DNA from: JACQAI01 sp035507915
GTDB taxonomy: Bacteria > Pseudomonadota > Alphaproteobacteria > Elsterales > Elsteraceae
Assembly (NCBI GenBank): GCA_035507915.1
Contig: DATJNS010000529.1
Location: 1 to 6,227, forward strand
Length of the DNA: 6,227 nucleotides
Direction of reading: 5' to 3'
Positions 1 to 4,854 of the stretch are shown here, one piece after another. Below the pieces are notes generated by a model. That model was not told the origin of the DNA, searched no databases, and was given only the letters and a program-made list of their open reading frames with translations. The number at the start of each line of letters is the position of its first letter. Within the stretch, counting starts at the first letter, position 1. The translations under genes were made by a program, and so were the position numbers.

Positions 1-22
1 GATGCATCGCGGGCGATGCATC
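1..22. promoter_or_regulatory. Perfect 10-bp inverted repeat, possible operator
   Basis: Bases 1-10 (GATGCATCGC) are the exact reverse complement of bases 13-22 (GCGATGCATC), with a 2-base GG centre. Each arm itself contains the 8-base palindrome GATGCATC, and a third GCATC follows at 30-34. The element ends 35 bases before the Shine-Dalgarno of the oxygenase gene, a plausible place for a dimeric regulator to bind. It could instead be part of the end of an upstream coding sequence, since a frame stays open across it, or an RNA hairpin. The symmetry is seen directly; the operator role is inference. Confidence 0.3.
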
Positions 23-72
23 CGGGGACGCATCCGCCGTCCGGCACCGAGGCGTCTGGAGGAAACCGATGA
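1..72 (+). CDS. Possible 3' end of an upstream gene (partial)
   Basis: A frame open from base 1 ends at TGA 70-72, overlapping the oxygenase ATG at 69-71 in an ATGA arrangement typical of co-translated operon genes. The 23 visible residues are rich in Gly, Pro, Ser and Thr and show no domain, as expected for a C-terminal tail. Third positions are less GC-biased than in the neighbouring genes, and the other two forward frames are also open here, so coding is not proven. If real, a transport permease or ATPase is one possible identity, because a lone substrate-binding protein lies downstream; that is speculation. Confidence 0.25.
   Translation, partial: DASRAMHPGTHPPSGTEASGGNR
58..62 (+). promoter_or_regulatory. 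Shine-Dalgarno of the oxygenase alpha gene
   Basis: GGAGG lies six bases before the ATG at 69 and is followed by AAA. It is a near-ideal ribosome binding site and fixes the start of the alpha subunit, even though the frame is open further upstream. Confidence 0.8.
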
Positions 73-1343
73 CCGCGCTTGCCAATGCTCGTCCCGGAGA
101 CGCGATCTGGCCGCGCACCGACTACTCGCGCGTGCCGTTCCGGTTGTACTGGGATGCCGACATCTACCGGCAGGAGATCGAGCGCATCTTTCACGGACCG
201 ACCTGGTCCTATGTCGCGTTCGAGGCCGAGATCCCCAAGCCCGGCGACTTCCGCACCTCGTTCGTCGGCGACACCCCCGTGATCGTCAATCGCGACGAGC
301 AGGGCAAGGTGCACGTGCTGGTCAATCGCTGCGCCCACCGCGGCGCGATCGTGCGGCGCGAGGCCTGCGGCAACGCCGTCGAGCATGGCTGCATCTACCA
401 TCGCTGGCTCTATCGCCTGGACGGTTCGCTGCAGGGCGTGCCGTTCAGCCGCGGCCACAAGGGGCGCGGCGGCCTGGCCGATGATTTCGACTTCGCGCAG
501 CACGGGCTGCAGCGTCTCGAGGTGGCGATCTTCTGCGGCATCGTCTTCGCGTCGTTCAGCGCCGCCGCCGAGCCGATCGAGCCCTATCTCGGCGAGCGGA
601 TCTGCAGCCATCTGCGGCGCCTGATGGCGCGGCCGATCCGCATCCTCGGCTATCAGCGCCAGAAGATTCGCGGCAACTGGAAGCAGTATCTCGAGAATCA
701 GCGCGACACCTACCACGGCAGCCTGCTGCACGAGTTCCAATCGACGTTCGGCATCAGCCGCGCCACCCAGGTCGGCGGGGTCAGCATGGACGACCGCCAT
801 CGTCACAACCTGACCTGGGCCAAGACCGGCACCGACGACGAGGCCGAAGCCGCCAAGGCCTACGCCGAGAACAAGGTCCACGACTCGCGGCTCAAGCTGC
901 TCGACCCCGCGATCCTCAAATTCCATCGCGAGTTCGACGACGGCATCAGCCTGGCGATCTGCGGCGTGTTCCCCAACGCCACCTTCCATCAGATCTCCAA
1001 CAGCCTGGCGGGTCGTCAGCTGCGGCCGCAGGGACCGGATTGCTTCGAGCTGCATTGGACGCTGTTCGGCTATCAGGACGATCCGCCCGAGATGATCGAC
1101 CACCGCCTGCTGCAGGCCAACATGGTCGGCCCGGCCGGCCTGATCTCGATGGAGGACGGCGAGGCGATCGAGATTTCCTATCGCGCGGCGCTGGCCGCGG
1201 GCGAGGCCTGCTCGGTGGTCGAGATGGGCGGGCGCGGGCCGATCCGCAGCCTCGATCACCGCATCAACGACGTGCCGGTGCGCGGCTTCTGGTCCTACTG
1301 GTCCGAGCTGATGGGTCTCGAGCCCGACGGGGCGGAACGGTGA
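69..1343 (+). CDS. Rieske aromatic-ring-hydroxylating oxygenase, alpha (large) subunit
   Basis: This is the catalytic subunit of a two-component Rieske non-haem iron oxygenase. Such enzymes use O2 and electrons from a reductase or ferredoxin to hydroxylate an aromatic ring in the cytoplasm. At 424 residues it has the usual family length. The N-terminal Rieske domain (about residues 45-160) carries the [2Fe-2S] ligands as C88-x-H90 and C108-x2-H111. The C-terminal catalytic domain carries the mononuclear iron triad H216, H221 and D363 (in MEDGEA), plus the bridging D213 in the ENxxDxYH motif. Several stretches, such as the Gly-rich segment near 130-140 and FCGIVFASF at 155-163, remind me of the anthranilate 1,2-dioxygenase and salicylate 5-hydroxylase large subunits. 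The substrate is not determined. The usual CPYHGW after the second Cys reads CIYHRW here. The start is fixed by GGAGG at 58-62. The stop overlaps the start of the beta subunit. No ferredoxin or reductase gene is present in the window. Confidence 0.93.
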   Translation: MTALANARPGDAIWPRTDYSRVPFRLYWDADIYRQEIERIFHGPTWSYVAFEAEIPKPGDFRTSFVGDTPVIVNRDEQGKVHVLVNRCAHRGAIVRREACGNAVEHGCIYHRWLYRLDGSLQGVPFSRGHKGRGGLADDFDFAQHGLQRLEVAIFCGIVFASFSAAAEPIEPYLGERICSHLRRLMARPIRILGYQRQKIRGNWKQYLENQRDTYHGSLLHEFQSTFGISRATQVGGVSMDDRHRHNLTWAKTGTDDEAEAAKAYAENKVHDSRLKLLDPAILKFHREFDDGISLAICGVFPNATFHQISNSLAGRQLRPQGPDCFELHWTLFGYQDDPPEMIDHRLLQANMVGPAGLISMEDGEAIEISYRAALAAGEACSVVEMGGRGPIRSLDHRINDVPVRGFWSYWSELMGLEPDGAER

Positions 1344-1807
1344 CGTCGCGCCGCGAGCAGGCGATCGATCTGCTGTTCGAGTACGTCACGCGCATCGACC
1401 AGGACCGGCTCGAGGAATGGCTCGAGCTGTTCGTCGATCAGGCGAGCTATCGGATCGTGCCGCGCGAGAATGTCGAGCAGGGCCTGCCGGCGTCCCTGAT
1501 GCTGTGCACCAACAAGAACATGCTGCGCGATCGCATCGTGTCGCTGCGCGAAGCCAACGAGTACAACCTGCATTATTGCCGCCATCTGGTGAGCGCGCCG
1601 CGCGTCACGGAGATCGATGCGGACCGCGTCCGTCTGCAGGCGACCTACAGCGTGTTCCAGACCGACCTCGAAGGCAACTCGAAGCTGTTCGCGGTCGGCG
1701 ACTATGACGACGAGGTCACGTTCGTCGCCGGCCAGCCGTTTTTCCTCAAGAAGCACGTGGTGCTCGACAGCTACTGCGTGCCCAATCTGCTGGCGGTGCC
1801 GCTCTAG
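1340..1807 (+). CDS. Aromatic-ring-hydroxylating oxygenase, beta (small) subunit
   Basis: The product has 155 residues and belongs to the Ring_hydroxyl_B family (SnoaL/NTF2-like cone fold), the structural partner of the alpha subunit in alpha3beta3 hexamers. Visible family features are the N-terminal helix with LFEYVTRIDQDRLEEWLELF, the segment around YRIVPREN, the MLRDR-centred stretch near residues 57-61, the HYCRHLVS segment, and a hydrophobic C-terminus ending NLLAVPL. I chose GTG at 1340, which overlaps the alpha stop as GTGA. The frame is open further upstream, but those residues lie inside the alpha gene and resemble no family member. The upstream GGGGCGG (1330-1336) is only a modest ribosome binding site, so translation is probably coupled to the alpha gene. 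Its presence puts the enzyme in the alpha/beta class and not the alpha-only (phthalate dioxygenase-like) class. Confidence 0.9.
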   Translation: MTSRREQAIDLLFEYVTRIDQDRLEEWLELFVDQASYRIVPRENVEQGLPASLMLCTNKNMLRDRIVSLREANEYNLHYCRHLVSAPRVTEIDADRVRLQATYSVFQTDLEGNSKLFAVGDYDDEVTFVAGQPFFLKKHVVLDSYCVPNLLAVPL

Positions 1808-1816
1808 AACCCGGAA

Positions 1817-1822
1817 CGGAGG
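1817..1822 (+). promoter_or_regulatory. Shine-Dalgarno that fixes the substrate-binding protein start
   Basis: CGGAGG at 1817-1822 lies five bases before GTG 1828. An in-frame GTG at 1822 overlaps this site and so would have no ribosome binding site. The start at 1828 also gives a cleaner signal peptide beginning with Met-Arg. Confidence 0.7.
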
Positions 1823-1827
1823 TGGTC

Positions 1828-2856
1828 GTGCGGATCTCTCGAGCTGCCATCGCCCTCGGCGCCGTCGCGGGCCTGCTGACCGGGATTCTGGTCGGCGCGC
1901 CGGCGGCCGCCGCCGAGCACGTCAGCATGCTGATGGATTTCCTGTGGCAGAGCAGCCAGGGCGGCTTCACCCTGGCCGCCGATCGCGGCTACTACGCGGC
2001 GGAAGGCCTGGAGGTCAGCATCGACCACGGCCAAGGCTCGGGCGACACGATCTCGAAGGTGGCGTCGGGCACCTACGACATCGGCTTCGCCGACATCAAT
2101 CTGCTGGTCAAGTTCAACGCCGAGAACCCGAACAACAAGGTCAAGGCGTTCTTCGTCGCCTATGACGCCAGCCTGGCGTCGATCGTCACGCTGGCGCGGA
2201 CCGGGATCAAGGCGCCCAAGGATCTCGAGGGCCGTACCATCGCGGCGCCCGACTACGACAATGTCCGCATGCTGTTCCCGACGTTCGCGCGGCTTGCCGG
2301 CATCGATGCCGCCAAGGTGAAGTGGCTGTCGGTGCAAGGCCAGCTGCGCGACACCATGCTGGCGCAGGGCCACGCCGATGCCAGCGCCTCGTTCTCGACG
2401 ACGGCCTACCTCGCCCTCACGTCGTTCGGGATCCCGCCCGCCGACATCGTCACCATGCGGTATGTCGATTACGGGCTCGATCTCTACGGCTCGGCCTTGG
2501 TGGCCAGCGAGCGCACGATCGCCGAGCGTCCCAAGCTGCTGGCCGGGGTCGCGCGCGCCGTGGTGCACGGCCTCAAGGATGCGCTGGCGCGCCCCGAGGA
2601 TGCGGTCGCGTCGATCCGCCAGCGCGATCCGCTGCTCAAGGACGACGTCGAGCTCCAGCGCTTCAACATGGTCGCCAAGCAATCGATGGTGACCCCGAGC
2701 GTGCGCCGGCTCGGTCTCGGCGCCGCCGATCCCGAGCGCTTGGCGCGCACCATCGGCTTCGTCGCCGAAGCCTTCAAGATCGCCAACCCGCCGCGGCCCG
2801 ATGACGTCTATACCGGCGCGTTCCTGCCGCCCCGCGAGGCGCGCCTCGTGAACTGA
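1828..2856 (+). CDS. ABC transporter periplasmic substrate-binding protein, NMT1/THI5-like
   Basis: This 342-residue exported protein has the type-2 periplasmic-binding fold of the NMT1/THI5, SsuA and TauA group. A signal peptide is visible: Arg at 2 and 5, a hydrophobic core at about 6-24, and an Ala-rich cleavage site after A29 before EHVSM. There is no lipobox Cys, so the protein should be free in the periplasm. Family features include LAADRGYYAAEGLEV at about 49-63 (the usual A-x-x-x-G-Y-F-x-x-E-G-L-x-V pattern), GQGSGDT near 68-74, and SGTYDIGFAD near 80-89. The segment APKDLEGRTIAAP follows, matching the usual K-D-L-x-G-K-x-I pattern. It lies 20 bases after the beta-subunit stop, so the three genes probably form one operon. 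This suggests that its ligand is the oxygenase substrate, probably an aromatic acid or amine; that is inference. Members of this group also bind thiamine precursors, nitrate and sulfonates. No permease or ATPase follows. The alternative start is GTG 1822. Confidence 0.88.
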   Translation: MRISRAAIALGAVAGLLTGILVGAPAAAAEHVSMLMDFLWQSSQGGFTLAADRGYYAAEGLEVSIDHGQGSGDTISKVASGTYDIGFADINLLVKFNAENPNNKVKAFFVAYDASLASIVTLARTGIKAPKDLEGRTIAAPDYDNVRMLFPTFARLAGIDAAKVKWLSVQGQLRDTMLAQGHADASASFSTTAYLALTSFGIPPADIVTMRYVDYGLDLYGSALVASERTIAERPKLLAGVARAVVHGLKDALARPEDAVASIRQRDPLLKDDVELQRFNMVAKQSMVTPSVRRLGLGAADPERLARTIGFVAEAFKIANPPRPDDVYTGAFLPPREARLVN

Positions 2857-2881
2857 GCCGATCGGCCCGCCGAGCACGGCG
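2857..2881 (+). terminator. Weak hairpins just after the substrate-binding protein gene
   Basis: Immediately after the stop lie the 10-base palindrome GCCGATCGGC (2857-2866) and a 5-bp stem CGCCG/CGGCG with loop AGCA (2868-2881). Neither is followed by a run of T, so intrinsic termination here is doubtful. The repeats further downstream form much stronger hairpins and may do this job. Confidence 0.2.
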
Positions 2882-2908
2882 CGCGGCTGAGAGCGAATCA
2901 ATTCAGGT

Positions 2909-2989
2909 CGTCATCCCCGCGCACGCCGGGATCCAGGAGTCGAACGGCGGCGCGGGCGACTCTGGATGCCCGCTTGCGCGGGCATGACG
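2909..2989. repeat. Palindromic MITE/REP-like repeat, copy 1
   Basis: This 81-base element has inverted ends CGTCAT and ATGACG. The left arm (2913-2932) forms a hairpin with one C-C mismatch in its stem. The right arm is a perfect 8-bp hairpin, ATGCCCGC/GCGGGCAT with loop TTGC (2966-2985). Between them CCAG-G-AGTC (2933-2941) can pair with GACTCTGG (2958-2965), leaving one bulged G. It lies between convergent genes, a typical place for REP-type elements, and may act as a bidirectional transcript end. Similar GTCATCCCCGCG...GCGGGCATGACG repeats are scattered through many proteobacterial genomes. There is no open frame of substance inside, so it would depend on an enzyme encoded elsewhere to move. 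Confidence 0.8.
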
Positions 2990-3040
2990 GATTTCCTTGA
3001 ACCGAGGACGATCCGCCCTGATTGAATCGCCACCTCTCCT

Positions 3041-3129
3041 CGTCATCCCCGCGAAAGCGGGGATCCAGGAGTCACGTGCGCGATGTCGGTGCGAATGGCC
3101 CCTGGATGCCCGCTTGCGCGGGCATGACG
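3041..3129. repeat. Palindromic MITE/REP-like repeat, copy 2
   Basis: This 89-base element has the same outline as the copy 132 bases to its left. The first 33 bases match copy 1 at 30 positions, and the last 28 bases (3102-3129) are identical to copy 1. The central 20-30 bases are unrelated. The helices tile with no unpaired base between them: CGTC 3041-3044 with GACG 3126-3129; ATCCCCGC/GCGGGGAT with a GAAA loop (3045-3064); CCAGG 3065-3069 with CCTGG 3101-3105; and ATGCCCGC/GCGGGCAT with a TTGC loop (3106-3125). As RNA or extruded DNA this is a four-way junction. It ends 25 bases before the stop of the convergent gene and may terminate or stabilise its transcript. Confidence 0.85.
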
Positions 3130-3154
3130 GGTTTCATTGGACCGAGAAGGCCGG

Positions 3155-3826
3155 CTAGAAGCGGTAGCCGAGGCCGAGGACGGAGAAGAACTGCTCGTCG
3201 GCGGTGTTGAGGCCGAACTCGCCGAGCGAGCGCCGGTAGCCCAGCACGCCGCTGAGCGCCCAGCTCTCGCTGAGGCTGTAGGTCGCCGAGCCGCGCAGGC
3301 CGTAGTCCCGCACGCCGGTGTCGCCCGCGAACCGGTTCAGGAAGCCGCCGGCGCCCGAGCCGCCGGTGCCGAACAGCGAGGCCGTGCCGTCGTTGCCCAT
3401 CGACACGGTCGGGCCGACGCTGAACGCCAGCCCGTCGCCGAGCTGGCCGCCGTAGCCCATGGCGAACTGCGCCACCGAGCCGGGGCGGCCGGTCCCGGCC
3501 GGCTGCAGCACGTCGACGCCGAAATGCCAGTTGCCGAGCGAGACCTGATTGCCGCCGCCCGCCAGGTCCAAGGTCTCGCCGGGGCGGGGCGGCGCCAAGT
3601 TGATGCCGTAGCCGAGGCCGCCCAGGAAGCGCCGGTCCTGCGCCAGCAGGTCGGTCGACACGGCGTCCAGCGGATTCTCCTGGACCCAGAAGCGATCGGT
3701 GGTGGTCGCGGTGACGCCGGTCGTGGTCACGGACAGGCGCTCCTGGGCCTGCGCGCCAGCCACTCCGCCGGCGGCCAGCCCGGCCGCAACCGCCACCCCG
3801 ATCCAGAACGCCCGCCTAACCATCAT
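3155..3826 (-). CDS. Outer-membrane beta-barrel protein, MipA/OmpV-like
   Basis: The product is an exported protein of 223 residues. The signal peptide is clear: two Arg at 4-5, a hydrophobic core at about 6-24, and an AGAQA cleavage site before QERLSV. The mature part is rich in Gly, Ser, Thr and aromatic residues in alternating patterns typical of transmembrane beta strands, and it ends in ...GLGYRF, the C-terminal Phe signature read by the BAM assembly machinery. The segment GPTVSMG near 138-144 and the strands from about 173 to the end (RDYGLRGSATY..., WALSGVLGYRRSLG, QFFSVLGLGYRF) resemble the MipA/OmpV family. The N-terminal half is less similar and the length is slightly below the roughly 250 residues usual there. 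The function is not known; MipA has been linked to a murein-synthesis scaffold. The start is uncertain: ATG 3826 or the adjacent ATG 3823 follow a weak GGTAGG, while ATG 3865 has GGTTAGG five bases upstream but would add 13 residues before the signal peptide. It is transcribed divergently from dapF. Confidence 0.7.
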   Translation of the reverse strand: MMVRRAFWIGVAVAAGLAAGGVAGAQAQERLSVTTTGVTATTTDRFWVQENPLDAVSTDLLAQDRRFLGGLGYGINLAPPRPGETLDLAGGGNQVSLGNWHFGVDVLQPAGTGRPGSVAQFAMGYGGQLGDGLAFSVGPTVSMGNDGTASLFGTGGSGAGGFLNRFAGDTGVRDYGLRGSATYSLSESWALSGVLGYRRSLGEFGLNTADEQFFSVLGLGYRF

Positions 3827-4002
3827 CCTACCGCAATGGTATCCTGACGCGCACAGTCCGCGCATTTAAGCCTAACCGGTGCTAATTACATGCTGCACCC
3901 GGCAGCGTTGCACAAGGGTTAAGCGGCGCCCCCGGACCGCCGGCCGTGCGGATTTGAGCCGCGTGTTGCAGCGCACCCACAGAGCCTCTAAGTACTCGCG
4001 TC
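3827..4002. promoter_or_regulatory. Divergent intergenic region with probable promoters for the barrel gene and dapF
   Basis: This 176-base gap separates two gene starts facing away from each other and includes an AT-richer island at about 3863-3925, unusual in this window. On the minus strand, TGTAAT (plus 3885-3890) resembles a -10 box, with TTGTGC (plus 3910-3915) 19 bases upstream as a poor -35. On the plus strand, TTGCAG (3966-3971) and TAAGTA (3989-3994) are 17 bases apart and would start transcription almost at the dapF ATG. These assignments rest on weak matches. No ribosome binding site precedes dapF and no riboswitch-like structure is evident. Confidence 0.35.
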
Positions 4003-4854
4003 ATGGCGCTCCGCTTCCTCAAGATGCATGGCCTGGGCAACGATTTCGTGGTGCTCGACGCCCGCGCGGCGCCGCTCGCGCTCGACGCCGCCCGGGCGCG
4101 CGCCATCGCCGACCGCAAGACCGGGGTCGGCTGCGACCAGCTGATCCTGATCGAGCCGCCGCGCGACCCCAAGGCCGACGCCGTGATGCGCATCTACAAC
4201 GCCGACGGCGGCGAGGTCGCGGCGTGCGGCAACGCCACGCGCTGCATCGCCCGGTTGCTGATGGACCAGCAGGGGCGCGACCGCGTCGTGGTCGAGACCG
4301 ATGCCGGGCTGCTCGACGCCGCGGCCGCCCAGGGCGGGCTGATCCTGGTCGACATGGGCCCGGCGCGGCTCGGTTGGCGCGACATCCCGCTGGCCGAGGC
4401 ATGCGACACGCTCAGCGTGCCGGTCGAGGCCGGCCCGCTCGCCCGGCCGACCTGCGTCAGCATGGGGAACCCGCATGCCGTGTTCTTCGTCGCCGACGCG
4501 GCCGCCATCCCCCTCGCCGAGCTCGGGCCGGTGCTCGAGCACCATCCGATGTTCCCCGAGCGCGCCAACATCGGCGTCGCCGAGGTGCGCACCAAGCAGC
4601 GCCTGCGCCTGCGCGTGTGGGAGCGCGGCGCCGGCATCACGCTCGCTTGCGGCACCGGCGCTTGCGCCGCGGTGGTCGCCGCCAACCTGCGCGGCCTGAC
4701 CGGCCGGCGCGCCACCGTCGAGGTCGACGGCGGCGAGCTCGTGATCGAGTGGCTGCGCAACGGCCACGTCACCATGACGGGGCCGGTCGCCACCAGCTTC
4801 GCGGGCGAGCTGTCGGCCGAGCTCGCGCGCGGCCTCAACGGCGGCGGCGCATGA
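4003..4854 (+). CDS. dapF: Diaminopimelate epimerase
   Basis: DapF interconverts LL- and meso-2,6-diaminopimelate in the cytoplasm without a cofactor. It is the penultimate step of lysine synthesis and the source of meso-DAP for peptidoglycan. The 283 residues match the usual length. Visible hallmarks are the N-terminal KMHGLGNDF (7-15), GCDQ (43-46), and the first catalytic cysteine C75 in ADGGEVAACGNATRC. They continue with GNPHAVFF (155-162), ERAN (186-189), and the second catalytic cysteine C216 in LACGTGACA. Both cysteines of the acid/base pair are present, so the enzyme should be active. The ATG at 4003 is chosen because the family normally has about six residues before KMHGLGND. No clear Shine-Dalgarno precedes it. 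The stop overlaps the mtaB start as ATGA. Confidence 0.97.
   Translation: MALRFLKMHGLGNDFVVLDARAAPLALDAARARAIADRKTGVGCDQLILIEPPRDPKADAVMRIYNADGGEVAACGNATRCIARLLMDQQGRDRVVVETDAGLLDAAAAQGGLILVDMGPARLGWRDIPLAEACDTLSVPVEAGPLARPTCVSMGNPHAVFFVADAAAIPLAELGPVLEHHPMFPERANIGVAEVRTKQRLRLRVWERGAGITLACGTGACAAVVAANLRGLTGRRATVEVDGGELVIEWLRNGHVTMTGPVATSFAGELSAELARGLNGGGA

Noticed and set aside
2..484. 160-codon plus-strand open frame at the left edge
   Set aside because: It is an Arg-rich frameshifted reading of the oxygenase alpha gene, which has the ribosome binding site and all iron ligands in its own frame.
1040..1339. Longer start for the beta subunit at 1040
   Set aside because: The extra 100 residues overlap the conserved catalytic domain of the alpha gene in another frame and are Arg/Gly-rich. 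GTG 1340 gives the normal family length.
1804..2901. 365-codon minus-strand open frame opposite the substrate-binding protein
   Set aside because: It has low-complexity Arg/Gly/Asp/Ala composition and no domain. The plus strand encodes a clear signal peptide and binding-protein fold.
2909..3129. Two repeat copies as a possible CRISPR array
   Set aside because: There are only two units, they are internally palindromic and far longer than CRISPR repeats, no regular spacers are present and there are no cas genes.
3022..3210. Small plus-strand open frame of 62 codons across repeat copy 2
   Set aside because: Its translation (PRKRGSR...WMPACAGMTG) is just the repeat read as protein, a well-known spurious pattern, and it runs into the antisense of the barrel gene.
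3137..3847. Long plus-strand open frame of 236 codons opposite the barrel gene
   Set aside because: It is rich in Ala, Arg, Glu and Val with no domain, while the minus strand gives a signal peptide, barrel strands and a C-terminal Phe. It is a GC-rich shadow frame.
3879..4850. 324-codon N-terminal extension of the mtaB frame
   Set aside because: It reads through dapF out of frame, giving Arg/Pro/Ala-rich nonsense. MtaB family members begin at the CRLN-type segment near 4851.
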